NCBI GenBank assembly: GCA_032622095.1
Contig: CP136067.1
Location: 135,163,990-135,227,989, forward strand
Origin: Siphonodentalium dalli
Taxonomy: Eukaryota; Mollusca; Scaphopoda; Gadilida; Siphonodentaliidae
Direction of reading: 5' to 3'
Length of the DNA stretch: 64,000 bases
The stretch's first letter is position 1; each line of letters opens with the position of its first letter. The position numbers and the translations under genes are program-made. The notes under the pieces were generated by a model. It saw only the letters and a program-made list of their open reading frames with translations, was not told where the DNA came from and did no database searches. Shown here piece after piece: positions 50,600 through 63,670 of this stretch.

Positions 50600-50940
50600 T
50601 TATCTCCAAATCAACCTTGAAAATTGGTCCCGATTTTCGCCCATGTATATGGATTCGAACCAGCACCGGCCATGTCTAGCCTACACTCTTATGACTAATG
50701 TGTAGGTTTTCTACACAAAATGTGCAGCCCTGCTACACAATCATTATTCAATTTTGATCTTAAACATATTTGTGTAGTATATGTGTTGTTTCATATTCGT
50801 ACACAAATTGTGTAACAATTTTTACACATAAATGGGTAAATTTATACACATTTATACACAACTGTGTGCATAAAATCAACACATCCCTTACACATTTTGT
50901 GTAGGTTCTTACACACAAAATTCGTAGACAAGAAATGTAA
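50600..50940 (-). repeat. tRNA-like B box and TGTGTA-rich inverted segment
   Basis: GGTTCGAATCC on the minus strand at 50651-50661 is a perfect B box; a matching A box is not clear, so this is at most a tRNA/SINE fragment. 50700-50925 is bounded by GTGTAGGTTTTCTACACAAA and ACACATTTTGTGTAGGTTCT and is full of TACACA words. Confidence 0.45.
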
Positions 50941-51775
50941 GTTCAGTAGTCCGATGTGGGTAAAATATTAAAGATATATACAGATTTATCTGTTAAAACT
51001 TTCATGGCGCATAGTGGTATGTATACACTGCGATGATGGTTTATAAGAAGTTCGGGGGAGAGATACAGCATCTTTAATTGTGAAGACCACGGTTTGCAAC
51101 AGAGCGCACCAACCCATTGTGTTCGCGGCTTTAGTGCATATATGCGTGATGCATGTTTGTGTATATACCAACGCTCGATCATGTACGTTGTACTAATTAG
51201 CAAAACATTCTAGGTTAACTCTCGCGAGGTTTAGCTTTTTTCTTTCTGCTCCTTAGATCGGTCTCTGTACAACCGTGATGTTTTCTTTTTCCTCTTCCAT
51301 CATAATATTGCGACCATAGATTCCGTTACACGAGAGCGCATCACAATAATACAGGCGGATTCCGTTCTCTAGCGATATGTTTTTGCAGCATAGCATGCAT
51401 GCACCTATCACGTTTTGATTAATATACGGAATATGCAATTGCACACATACCAATAAAACTTATGTTTGTAACAAACTATCTCTGTTATGCCAACTTCTGG
51501 AATGGGATGTGAAATCCTCTAGACTTTTAAGAGTATAGAATTAAGATGTCTAGCATATACGCGTAGCAGACGCGAAAACTGAGTGTCGGGTCGGTAACAT
51601 AATTATTATTTCCACACCTGTGCTTTGCAGCTTAAAGGGGCATATGGGGAGGGTGGCGGTCTGCACACGTTATTGGCACAGGGAGGGGTGGGTGGCTGAT
51701 TCGAGGTCGGAACAAATATGTGCTATTGCCACGCTGTACATGCGCATGCAAAGCATTCTATTAGAATATAAGCCT
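50941..51775. other. Intergenic, no feature recognised
   Basis: Unique sequence. Open frames lack domains. Confidence 0.4.
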
Positions 51776-51779
51776 TTTT

Positions 51780-52190
51780 CTAAGATGAGATGTGAAACAC
51801 TCAGGTAGGGTGATCAAATAGAAATGGAGAATAATCTTGTTCAAATTAGTTGTTTTACAAATAGTACATGTAAATTGACAACACATACCGTCTTTCTTAG
51901 ATATTAATTAAATGCAGTGACTGTCGATAGCGAAATCGTTTTCGTTAGTTCATCGCCGATAGATGCGTCCCGAATCGAGTAGTAAATATTTACAATTGAG
52001 CATAGTTCAGACGATGTTTTCTATGGAGTGGTGCGGTCGATTTGCTTGAGATTTTCGGCGATGTTAGTAGAATCATACATTCCTCCAGTTCGCATAGCAA
52101 CTGAATACTAACTTGTCAGTTTAACGCACCCGAACAAGTCCATAATATGTCTTTAAAGTCCCACTTAATTTTCGAGTTACCGATAATCTT
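51780..52190 (+). repeat. Dispersed repeat R2, plus copy (uninterrupted)
   Basis: Intact reference copy: GGTAGGGTGATCAAATAGAA to CCCGAACAAGTCCATAATAT. It provides the empty site for the hAT MITE at 22590-22988. Confidence 0.85.
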
Positions 52191-52389
52191 TATTATAGTG
52201 CCTTAATTGATATAGGGTTTTATTAACAATCTATGCCATAAAATATGATTAAAATACTATAATTCATCACTATGTGAAGCGTCTGGGCCTCAGAAGATGC
52301 CCATAAAGAAATATAAATCAGCTGAAATCATAAAAAAGACCCCCCCCCCCCCCCCGTTATGGCTCACATAATTCAAAATAAAAATTTCA

Positions 52390-53788
52390 ATGGCTCTCCT
52401 CATGGTTTGCATATAAACTCGCTGACATGTTCGTGTCCGACCACTGCAGACGACATCACGATAACATCACTGACAGAGCACGGTCTGCGAAAACTTATTG
52501 ATTAATGTTATGACTATATAGTAAGAAGTGGAGATTCCAGTTTTCGCACGAAAAAAGTAAGGTTGTTATCTTCAATACCACTCGCAAACCAGCAAAGGTC
52601 GCAGAAGATAGGTCGTTTGTACTAGGACCCAGTGCAATAGCTGAATCCTTCCAGGTCACGCATCTGGGCATACTCCAGGATTCCAGAAGTTCCCATACAC
52701 CGAACATCGAACACGCATCTCAAATGATACGAAAATGCTTCTTTGCCGCTTGTCGCGCCCCTGTTTCGAAATATTTCACTCCCCTAACCAATATTAAACT
52801 GTTTAATCATGTAGCCATTCCTAAAGCCCTCTATGGTTGCGAGATGTGATGGAGCCTTGCATGCATGTACGAACTACCTCAATTTAGAACGGGCATATCG
52901 TATGTGCATTAAGAACATGCAACTTATCTCTCAGAGAAGTATAGTACAATTCTTTCTCTCTCCTTACTTGGCGTCTTGCCAATTGAGTATGATTTGGAGA
53001 GGAGAAAACTCTTGTTTCTGGGGGTCATCAACTTACCTTGTGGTCATAGGCAAGCTTTAGAAAAAGAAATATTTGCGTACAATCTTCATGCGAAGTTGCT
53101 ATATGACCGTCCACCCACGGGCTTTCTAGCGGAAATTACATGCGTTCTCCCAAAAATATGGCCTAAAAGCCCTAAATGGTCACCTCTTATAAACTTCGCA
53201 ACTACTGGAGCTTTTCCGTCTATGTCAATTTGCAAAAAGACTATAAAGGAACGCCTCACTGCTCACTACTGTCGTGAAACAAGTATTTATGCACAAGGGG
53301 ATATGCTATTCCTCTTTAAGGTCAGAACTGGTCCAATTTCAATTTGGAAACTTTGGGCTACACGTCGAGACGAACCAGCCTTTTTCGCTAACTGTGTTAT
53401 CATGGCAGGCACTCTTAACAGAACGACATATGATAATGCATCTATATGTAACCACTGCACATTAATGTATTCGAATCAATTGTTTCATATGTATAAAGAA
53501 TGCTCGTCTGACTTCGCTCTGATAACGCGGAACGCATTCTGGTATTCCATAATTGATAGATTTAGAATACCAGTGTTCAACTTCTTAGAAGCTATGTCGG
53601 AAGAAACCCTCTTAGCTTATTGCTTTGGTGGATGCAGAAGTGCACCTCATCTGCGTCGAGAAGCAATTATTCGAACAATGCGTCCGCTTCATTTGCGAAC
53701 TATGCGCGGTCTGAATAATACACACATATTTATAGATCTCCTTGACACCTTGTCTTGCAGGATTTATTCCCACAATATATCTGTATAG
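52390..53788 (+). pseudogene. Non-LTR retrotransposon fragment: end of reverse transcriptase and C-terminal domain
   Basis: Near 52445 the frame reads TADDITITSLTEHG, the catalytic x-A-D-D box of a LINE reverse transcriptase with the first aromatic residue changed. After a frameshift near 52530 it reads WRFQFSHEKSKVVIFN, then LGPSAIAESFQVTHLGILQD, and has a stop at about 52848. From about 52970 the frame is open for 270 codons to 53788 and includes C-N-H-C ... H-M-Y-K-E-C, a zinc-knuckle-like motif typical of LINE C-termini. The upstream reverse transcriptase, endonuclease and any 5' part are missing, so this is a 5'-truncated dead copy. The clade is not certain. Confidence 0.85.
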
Positions 53789-54020
53789 TGATATATGAAC
53801 TATTCTTCGGTCTTCAGTGTGGTGACTGGTAAGTCATCCGACCTCCTGATATTTTGATTATCACATAAAGAACTATATCGGCCTGTCCGCACGTACACAT
53901 TTTGATGGAGGTCCTTACCTAAGTTATATTTAATTATCGACTTCAAATGAGCCTTCTCAAGTTAAAATTGTATTGTGTATATATGTCTCCAGTTTACTTT
54001 TTGTGTGTATATATATATAT

Positions 54021-54247
<227 letters not shown>

Positions 54248-54249
54248 GT

Positions 54250-55355
54250 GTTAATTCACGAAACGACGATAAACCCAAAATAAAACATAAACATATGGGG
54301 TGTTTAGTATAAATAATATACAATGTAGCCGCGTTTTATTATTATATTTAAGACGTGAATGTTGTTTGTGTGTGTTTTTATTGAATGGTGTATATAATAG
54401 CGATGAGACCTTTGGGCACATTGTGCAAACGGCGAAGCGTTTCTATAAATGTGCTCCAACGGCCACATGCAGCGTTATATACCCATGCACCAATAAATCA
54501 AACGCAAACTACATTCATTTCTTATATTTAATATTATTATTTATATAACTTCTTTACGTATTAATTTCTATAAACGCAGCTGATTTTTTTCTGACATATA
54601 TATGTATACATGTCTGCAGTTTTGTATGTTTATCCCAATAGCTGCATGCAAATTAGACCAATTATCAATAACTTTGAATTATCGATCGACTGTTGTCTAT
54701 GGCCGCGGTTAAAAAAAAACAAGCGCAATTATGCTGATGGCTATCCGCATTTAGTCATGTATTTTATTGGGATATAAAACGCATGATCCGAGTAGCAGTT
54801 GACCAATCAGTGCAATCAGCGAACGGGATTTAGTGTGACACACGTGCTATGTAAATTTTGGAAAATATTGGCCACAAACCGAAGGTCAAAGGTCACAAAC
54901 TGAAGGTTGATGCGCCGCAGCCAGAGGAATGTGTATCTTCTTATAAGATACATTAGCGCAATAAGGAACTTTCCTGGCAAACTGTCACATATCTGTGTCT
55001 ATTGCACATTTTGAGTGATAAGCATGCATGGGTATAAAGTTACAAAATGTGTTCCTTTGATTGTTGCATAATTATTCTCTGCCAGCAGCTGCGATATCCG
55101 ATGGTTGTGATTTTCGTCCAATATGAAAACTAAATTCGGACAAATGACAGTTGTATCCATAACCGTGTGCCCCCGATCATTACAATGTTATGCGTGACAA
55201 TTTCGACTACACAATGTCAAACCCTTTATAAGTTTAGCGTCCAATCGCCCGTGGCTTTCTATAACACCCATCGCAAACTATCACAGACACCTACATGTAA
55301 TGCATCTTGATAATTGATCACTGAAATTGTTTGCATAGCCCTCTGCGACAAATCA
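54250..55355. other. Intergenic, no feature recognised
   Basis: About 1.1 kb of unique sequence without a supported gene or repeat. Confidence 0.45.
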
Positions 55356-55359
55356 CCTA

Positions 55360-55640
55360 GGAGAAAAACGTTCTTTAAATAATTGCTTTTTAAAAATAAC
55401 GCTCTTTAAAATGACATCTTCGAAAGAAAAAAAAACGCTCTTAAAAACGCTCTTTAAAATCACTTTAAAAAAATCTACGCTCTTTAAAAAATATCCATAA
55501 AATTAATAACGCTCTTTAAAATGACATCTTCGAAAGAAAAAAAACGCTCTTAAAAACGCTATTTAAAATCACTTAAAACAAACGCTCTTTGAAGAAATAT
55601 CTTTAAAAAGCGCACTCTTTAAAAATGTTACCGATGCCAG
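55360..55640 (+). repeat. Tandem repeat around ACGCTCTTTAAAA
   Basis: ACGCTCTTTAAAATGACATC and TTCGAAAGAAAAAAAACGCT occur at 55398-55440 and 55508-55550, about 110 bases apart, with many extra ACGCTCTT words. Confidence 0.85.
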
Positions 55641-55654
55641 CAGACGGAGTCGGA

Positions 55655-55955
55655 TTAATTGAGTTTAATTTCGATTTCAGCAACTAAGGCCATATCACGA
55701 CATTGCCAGTTTTAGTGGTGGAGGAAATCCGCACACTTACAGCTAATGTAACAGTAATTTCAATGGCTGATACAATCGTCGACCATGCGTGGTAAACCAC
55801 CGGCCATCGGCGAGTAACTGGCAACTCCACCAGATAACGAATTCGAGTTACTTAGTTCATGATGGATACATGTGGATTTCAACCCTCATCGTCAGAACTG
55901 GAGGGCGAGACGGCTTGGAGTTGTACCACTAACCGACTGAGCCACCGAGCCCCCC
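55655..55955 (-). mobile_element. tRNA-derived SINE
   Basis: The minus-strand head GGGCTCGGTGGCTCAGTCGG contains a perfect A box TGGCTCAGTCGG (55933-55944). GGTTGAAATCC at 55874-55884 is a near-consensus B box, about 50 bases downstream. The tail shares GGCCATATCACGACA with 56110-56125. Confidence 0.78.
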
Positions 55956-56096
55956 CCTAGCCGGAGGTCGGATCTGAAGCTATAAGGATTAGATATTGTT
56001 GCCAGGGCATAACATTTTAAACAGGTTTACGCTGGTAGCGCATAACAGTGTAAGGATCGGGATAATTTGCTGGTGATTGTGATTGGTTTAAAGGAT

Positions 56097-56400
56097 CGTT
56101 TCAACTGCCAGGCCATATCACGACACTGTCACATTTACGAGCGAAGGAAAGACCACACAAAGTGTTAATTTCAACGGGAGACCAATCCGCTGCACGTAGA
56201 AAAATACACGTTGTGTAACGCTGGTTCGGACACAGTTTAGAGTTTTCACAATCGTTATTGAATCCAGAATATGGTGCATGCATGAGTATAGGTTTTACCA
56301 CAACAACAGTTCCTAAGATCAAGGCAGTTAGAGTTTTCGCATGAAAGTCAGTTGTGGGGCTATTCGGTCCCTTCAAGAACGTAGGATCGCCGGTCTTTTC
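56097..56400 (-). mobile_element. SINE-related fragment
   Basis: GCCATATCACGACACTG and CTGCACGTAGAAA are shared with the SINEs at 55655 and 45336. The tRNA-like head is not clear. Confidence 0.5.
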
Positions 56401-56539
56401 AGATGTGGATTGCCAAACTTCTCATAAACTTCGTTTGCTCTCAGCTCACTTAATCCCGACTCGTCACACGGAGATTCTTACAATTTTGACGCTTCGCCTA
56501 TACAAATAAATCCAGGCCCTCCACGAAGACAAACCCAGC

Positions 56540-59176
56540 AAACACTTGGTCACGGTGAACTGAGAGTACTTAGCATCAATTTAAAATGACAAGAGATGGA
56601 ACCTAGCAAATATTATCAGCAGTGCAACACCTGACATCGTAGTAATAGGCACGGACTGCCACGGAAACATGGCTAAAACCAACAATCCACAACTCAGAAC
56701 TATTCCCCGAAGGCTATAAAATATTGACGAGAAAAGACAGATCAGATGGATATGGAGGCGTGTTGATAGCAACCAGATCAGACATAATAATTATGACATC
56801 CAAACTATCTCGACGACCATAATACAGAATTGTTGCAATAAAAATATCCTGCCGCCGAAATCACGAACTCGTTGTCGCGGCTATTTATCGCCCAACAGAT
56901 AAAAAACCAAGAGTACAGCATGTGTGCAAGACTATGAAGGAACTATTATATGTGACAACCACGGTAAAGCCACTATCTGGATATCATACGACACCAACCT
57001 GCCTGATATCAATTGGGAGGGAATGACTACAGACGGAAACCAGTAACAGAAAAGCATATATGAGGAGTTCATCAATATTGTACCAATATGCAGACTTGAG
57101 CGGATCGTCTCGTTTCCAACCAGGGATACAATCCTTCTGGACACTTTCTTCATAAACTGTTCAGACCATCACTAATAATATTGCGCAGACCCATCCCAGG
57201 AGTAAGTGACCATATCAGCTCACAAATCATGGCTAAATAACACCGACAACAAAAGATGAAAATGGTCAAAAGCAGATCTATCATGTCTGTCACTAGCTGT
57301 CAGAATCCAAACAGAATTTCCGAACCAATGTTTCAAAAACCTACAGCACTGAAGATCACTGGACAGCTTTTAAAGATATATGTTCCCACCTGATGCAGCT
57401 TATACAAATCAAAGACAGCTGCACCCGATACAGCCAGCACTGGGTAACAACAGAAATCAAACAGCTGTCAAGGAGAAAACACCGAGCATACAACGAGGCA
57501 AAACAAACTGAAAGCGCTACAAAACCACCAAAAAGACAGCAGAAAAGGCTTGCAGGAAAAAACACTGACAATTATCTACATGGTATGCTGACCGAAGATA
57601 GTTGCCGAAAAATGTCAAAGAGGTTCTGTTCAAACGCAAGCGGAATGAAAACTCAAGGCGTATTCCCACTTAAAACGAATGACGTCATATATAGTGATGG
57701 AAAGAACAAGGCTGAGATCCACAAAAAAAACAGTGTTCTTCAGTTTTCACTACAGAGAACATCTCCACCATGCCAACCACCAACATAGTTGAAAGTAGAG
57801 GACATCGAGATTTCAGAAAACGGCGTCCTTCACCTATTGAAAAACATCAAACCGCATAAAGCTTCAGGCCCAGCTAGAATACCAGGTCGACTATTGAAAA
57901 AAGTGCATCTGAAATAACACTGATGGTCACACGTATGTATCAAGCTACCATCGATTAAGGCAGAATCACATCGGAATGGAAAACAGCATATATCACTCCG
58001 CTATTAAAGAAAGGAGATAAATCAGATCTTGCAAATTACAGTATCACTATAACACCAATGCAGTAAACTGTTGGAAAACATCATCCACAATGAAATAATA
58101 GATTACCTTGAGAAAGAGAACATCCTTTCTGACTACCAGCATGGTTTCCGTAAGAAAAAGATCTTATGAAACCCAGCTACTACTTGCCACCGATGACATC
58201 ACGAGAGCAATATATCACAAGAAGCAAACGGATGATATACTCTTGGATTTCTGCTCAAGAAAGGCAAGATGTATGGAGTAAATGGAACCCTACTGACATG
58301 GATCGAGGACTTCCTACTTTCAGGTAGTCCTGGATGGGGAATAATCAAAACCAACAGCAGTGACATCAGGAATCCCACAAGGTGATGTAAACTCAAACGA
58401 CCTCCCAAAAATGCGTCACTTCAACACATCGTCTCTTCGCGGATGACTGCCTTCTGTATCGAACCATCACCTCGCAAAAAAGGTCGAAGAGCTACAAGCA
58501 GACCTCAACAATCTTGGGAGGAGACATGGCAGATGCAACTAAATCCTGATAAATGTGAACTGCTACGCATCGCCAACAACAAGCCGATCAACATCGGATA
58601 TAAGATCCAGGGCCAAACTCTCAAAGAGGCAAACAATGTCAAATATCTTGGAGTAAATCTGAACCACGATATGACTTGGGGCAAACACATAAACACCATC
58701 ATCAAAAAGACAAACTCAACATCGGCCTTCGTTACCTGCCAAACTGCGGTCCGGATATAAAATCGAAATTCTACAGGACGTTAGTGAGACCAATCATAGA
58801 CTACGCATCAACAGTGTGGTGTCCATACCTGGAAAAAGAATGACACAACTGGATAAAATACAACGCCGAGCTGCAATGGCTGCCTATAACAACTACAGCA
58901 ACAGGAGAAGTGTAACAGCTATGCTGACGCAACTTGATTGGGATGGTCTGGTAAGCAGACTTGTACAGGAGCAGAACACCAAAGCATCCACACCATTGGT
59001 CCAAACAAATTAAAAAAAACAGAGGGCATTCAAAGCTGATCAGACAGATGCAAACAATAGTTAAATTGTACCAACACTCTCTCTTTCCGTCAATGATCCC
59101 CCGCTGGAACAAACAGGACGAGGAGTTTGTCAAGAGCGAGTCATACGAGGAATTTGTGGCCACAAAGACAGTATGA
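56540..59176 (+). pseudogene. Decayed LINE (CR1/jockey-like) with endonuclease and reverse transcriptase
   Basis: Translating across frames gives LRVLSINL then NLANIISSATPDIVVIGTD (start of an apurinic-type endonuclease, 56560-56650), and ERIVSFPTRDTILLDTFFIN (57100). It goes on with QLSRRKHRAYNEAKQ (57450), YLHGMLTEDS (57570), and LFADDCLLYRTIT with the F-A-D-D catalytic box (58436-58447). Then come WQMQLNPDKCELLRI and VKYLGVNL (58530-58670), and YRTLVRPIIDYASTVWCPYL (about 58770). The end VKSESYEEFVATKTV stops at 59176. The order and motifs match CR1/jockey-type LINEs. Many frameshifts and stops interrupt it, so it is inactive. The 5' start is not clear and no tail repeat is evident. Confidence 0.9.
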
Positions 59177-60410
59177 GAAGAAAAAATCAAGAAGTTTAAC
59201 TTACACATATTAATTGAGCACCTATTTGGATTTTAAGCTGTCATTCTCCCTCCCGCCCGGGCAACAATGCGAAAATACACTTTTGGATATACTGAAGATA
59301 AAATGAATAATAACCCAGATATAAAATGCACCAGTTACCACATGAACATGCAGTATAATCCATGTATAATGACAAACGGAGTGTAAAATGACATTTGATA
59401 AATATACCTGTATTAACCTTGTCGAACAAAAACCAATCGTCATGCAATCGCTCGTTTTCATATGTCCTGCTTACGAAAAACTTCGCATTTAAGTTGTTTC
59501 GCAACATAACAATAACAATATGTGAGTACACCACATGCTTCCATGGAATGACAGAAGAAAACATTAATTTCATTTTCTAATGGAAATAGACACATTGTCA
59601 CAATAAATATCATATGCGACATATAATCGGGTCTTTCTTTGAAAAGCGACAAAGCTTTTAATTGTATAATGATTACATGAACAACTTATGATTGAGTTCA
59701 GAATATAAATTTTGACTGCGTCGGGTAATGTTTAATTCATATTACTCTATGTTTTATATGCGCATGTATGTGTATATGTTATATGTCATTATTGCAATAA
59801 AATATTTGTATATTGCATCTTACAAAAATATCATCACAAAATATAAATATTGACCACACACATGCACATGTATACATGCATCAAAGCACTGAAAGCAATG
59901 CAATACATCTACATGGCGTCGTGACGAATGTACTTGATGAGCAATGAGATTTTTTAATGTGCAGACATAGCCAGAGGGTAATACCGTGCATTTATTATGG
60001 CTCATACCGGTAGGTATAAATTCAATAAACGTCGAAGGAAAAAAAACATGGAAGATACAAAACATCTTAGCATTATTTACGACCACGCGGTACCATACAC
60101 GACGACGCCGATACAGACTAAACTTACAAGAAATAATTTATTTACACAAGGGTCGTTTGATTATGTACAAAGTGATATTGCATCCCCTGGCGTCTGTGTT
60201 GCTTTGTTGAGATAACAAGCCCGATAACAACCAGAAGAGGAGGGAACAAAGGTAATATTCTCCCAGATTCCCCCATACGTAATAAACCGGAAAGGCTCCC
60301 TGTAACTTCCCTTTGAGATGAGCTGTCTCATAACGGTTGCTATCTTCTAGATAAATTAAACACACAGTGTGCACTTTGGCTATCATGTTAATATAATTTA
60401 CACTCAAGCA
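59177..60410. other. Intergenic, no feature recognised
   Basis: About 1.2 kb beyond the LINE. Several short open frames without domains. No repeat family recognised. Confidence 0.45.
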
Positions 60411-60412
60411 CT

Positions 60413-60723
60413 TGCGCTGTTGAACTTGAATGCAGGAAGCTGGTTGTTGATATCGCGTCACGTGACAAATCTCTACCAGAACGCACCAGTCATACTTCCT
60501 TTCTGACTCTATCGCCGACTGGGTACTAGTCCATCTCTATATTTACATGTAGCGCTGTTCAGCACTCAATAGATTGCGCTGTGCAACTTGAATCAGGACG
60601 CTGCTTGTTAAAATCGCGCCATGTGAACAATCTCTACAATATCGCACCAGTCATACTTAATTTCTGATGCTATTCCCGACTGGGTACGTCTAGTCTAGTC
60701 TGTCTCTATATATTTAGCGCTGG
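60413..60723 (+). repeat. Direct duplication, ~160-bp unit twice
   Basis: CGCACCAGTCATACTT and CCGACTGGGTAC occur in both halves (near 60480-60530 and 60643-60690), with TGCGCTGT and AACTTGAATCAGGA-like words preceding. Confidence 0.8.
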
Positions 60724-61290
60724 TTTTTCCAGCCAAATTTAAATGGCGGAACTGATCGCTCTAAAGTAAAACTTGTGCTTTGAGAACAATTCCCGCACTA
60801 AAAACTTATTGACAAAATGGCGAATTAGAGCGGTAGTTTTGTTGACCATTTTCGCACGCCATATATATTCAGTAAAATCGCAGTAAATTATAACTCTTGT
60901 GTTTGACTTGACTGATGTTTGCGATGCATGTTGTTGTCCATTTTCGTTTATATAGACCTCTGTGTTGATAAAATAATCGGAGAACCAAATCACACCGTTT
61001 CGAGATATAGTTCTTTGGTTTTAGTGAGTCTTTCCAAACTTAAGTACGAAATTACACAATTTATTTCGATAGTTTGTGTGCTTGTTAAAGGGCAACATGT
61101 GGCTCTTTTCTCTTAGTATGTATGGTAATATCGCGGAAATCCACAAAATGTGGGTAAAATGTTGCCGGTAGCAGCGGTCATACCGATTAATCAAGTGAGA
61201 TAAAGCCTGCATTGTGTTTGTCATGTGACGTCGCACGCAAACATTAATTTGTTTCCATATTATTTGGATGTTGATTTTGTTACTTCCCAT
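60724..61290. other. Intergenic, no feature recognised
   Basis: Unique A+T-rich sequence. No gene supported. Confidence 0.45.
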
Positions 61291-61304
61291 GGAGTAGTCA
61301 CGAA

Positions 61305-61865
61305 ATTTACCCAATACTGGGCAATGGTTTTAACCCTTTACCCAACAAACCGGCCAAAACCGGCCAAATAAAGCTTCAACAGCCTAAAATATCTTCGGTC
61401 TGTCTCAATAGAATCATACACATATGGATATCATTGGAACCGGCTCCTTGACCACATTGTGATAGTTACAGTTATGCCCTGTGCCAATGCATTCTCTTAT
61501 ATATGCGAGTCGACCATAGGTCGCCTCGCATATATAAGAGAATGCATTGGCCTAAAAAAAATCTTTTTTTAACACTTTTTACCATTTTTTCTTACATTCT
61601 TTAACAATTTTATAATTTTTAATGTGTTAAGCCAATGCATTCTCTTATATATGCGAGGCGACCTATGGTCGACTCGCATATATAAGAGAATGCATTGGCA
61701 CAGGGCCCTTCTGTTGGGTAAAGGGTTAAACAACGCATGATTTACCCAAAATTAATTTCCCTTCTGCGTTGGGTGATTTTTTTGTAACCGTAAATTAATA
61801 TTGGGTAAATTGTTACCCTGCGTTGATTAAAAACATTGCCCAACAGTGGGTAAAATTAACCCAAC
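61305..61865. mobile_element. Short element with inverted ends hosting a nested TTAA insertion
   Basis: ACCCAATACTGGGCAATGGT on the left and ATTGCCCAACAGTGGGT on the right are inverted. Element H2 (61330-61729) interrupts it at TTAA. Without H2 it would be about 165 bp, rich in GGGTAAAT-like words. Confidence 0.68.
61330..61729. mobile_element. TTAA-flanked element whose arms are hairpins (copy H2)
   Basis: Same structure as 44014-44412 with only about seven differences by eye, including AATC for AACC, CACAT for CAAAT and CCCTTC for CCGTTC. Flanked by TTAA and nested in the element at 61305-61865. Confidence 0.88.
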
Positions 61866-61879
61866 GTTCGCGCGGTTGT

Positions 61880-63285
61880 GCCAATACGGGTACATATAAC
61901 TCTTAAGACGATCAAAACGGTTTGATTATTTAATTACAACAAAGTCAATAATGTTCAATCATCGGCATCTGGTTTCTTCCTAGTTTGTGTTCGTCTTCCT
62001 GTCGTCTGCTCGGGTTAGGGTCTTCTTGCGTCCTCATCAGTTGGGCGTGTCTGCTTGTTGTCTGCTCGGTTGAGTTCCGGTTGAGTTCGTCTTCCTGTCG
62101 TCTGCTTCGCTTCTTCGTCGGCACATTGGGGTAGCGTCGTTAGAAATACAAGATTGTAATGTTTACCTTGTATTCCTATCCATGTTCCCGACTGGAGATC
62201 CTAGCTGTCTTCTTAGCGCCACGAGAGTCGTTGGTCACATCTTGTAGCTCGTTGGGAACTGTGTATCGTGTCTCGGTTTGCCCGTGTCTAAATACAATGA
62301 GGGGATTATGCTGGCTCGATGCGCATTTCATGGTGCATCAACAGGGGCGTTCCTGGGTTAATCGAGCAGCGTCGTTTTCCTATATATATGCGTTCCTTAG
62401 ACTGCTCTTCTCGTCCAGCGCGCTGCATTAGGTTTCAATAGTCTTCTCTAGCAAGGCATCTGGTCTCGCTAATCCCGAAATTGTTCCGTTTACTCCCCCA
62501 ATTCTTCTTCTCTATATGTATCACGCTATAGGTATGTATACGTGCCCACTAATCTGCTTTTGGTGTCCAGTATTTCGCAATCACGATTTAGTCAACAGAG
62601 GCGCTGATATGTGTGGTAAATCGAGCAGCCCCCGCGAACCAGAGATTGTCTGTTTTCCCGGGTTGAGGGTTGTGTCCTTGGGGTTATCTTGGTACCCGGT
62701 GCTATATGCACCATTGTGTTGGGTAAAAGTGTATGGATGCAAGTTGGCATGACATTTTAGAATTAAATGTATTGATTAAGAAATTTGCTTGCATGCATGT
62801 GTTCAATAACCTATTGGTCTGACATTCTGTGAGCATGGAACGCAAAAAATGTCAGACCAACTTGCATCTACCTCCAATAGAAAGCAACAAAAACAACACC
62901 CTATCCTTATATTTAATTTCGCACTCAACTGGTTGATTAATAGAACATTTTATAGCCGATTTTTAACGGTATTCTGGTAGCTGTTTGGGACATTGGTTCT
63001 ATACAATATTAAAACAAGGTGGGGGCATGTCCGTGACGTCACGTGGCGTGATTTCAACCAACCAATGTCCCCCATTCATCTTAAGAGTGTGAATTTTAAA
63101 AACCCTTTCTATACTAAAGCATCATCACTCCTCGCGCCGGATCTGTGCGTTGCGGTGGGTCTGTGTATAGCGTTACAGTTAATGCGGTTAGAATTTTCGA
63201 CAATTGCTACATACTTTCCCTGGATATAGTGTTTGGGTAGTAACTTGTCGGTTTTATTCACTGAAATAAGAGCAAAATATATCTT
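61880..63285. other. Intergenic, no feature recognised
   Basis: Unique sequence. 61975-62125 has repeated GTCTTCCTGTCGTCTGCT. 62811-62862 has an inverted pair GGTCTGACATT / AATGTCAGACC. Open frames here (62159-62431, 62516-62752, 62993-63229) show no domain. Confidence 0.4.
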
Positions 63286-63289
63286 TAAA

Positions 63290-63670
63290 TGACGTGAAGC
63301 ACTCTAGTATAGCTTGATCAGATCGAAATGGGGAATAGATAATCTTGCTCAAAGTAGTTATATTTACAGATATTATATCCACTTTGACAACACACACACG
63401 GTAATTCCTGTATATTAACTAATTGCATGCAGTGACTCTCGATGGCGAAATCATTATCGTTAGTTTATCGCCGATAGTTGCGTACCGAATCAGAAGAAAT
63501 ATTTACAAGTGAGCGTAGCTCAGAAGATGTTTTCTGTGGAGTAGTACGGTCGATTTGCTTGAGATTTTCGGCCACGTTAGCAGAATGCTACATTACTCCA
63601 GTTGACTTGGTGCCTGAATACTAACTTATCAGTTTCACGCAACCGAAGAAGTCCATAAGCTCTCTTTAAA
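63290..63670 (+). repeat. Dispersed repeat R2, plus copy
   Basis: GTGACTCTCGATGGCGAAAT, TTGCTTGAGATTTTCGGCC and CTAACTTATCAGTTTCACGC match 51780-52160. Confidence 0.82.

Noticed and set aside
50651-50661. Functional tRNA gene suggested by a perfect B box
   Set aside because: I cannot fold a full cloverleaf or find a good A box at the correct distance; it is at most a tRNA-derived remnant.
61880-63229. Plus frames of 78-90 codons as possible secreted proteins
   Set aside because: No convincing splice sites, leader or domain; composition resembles the flanks.
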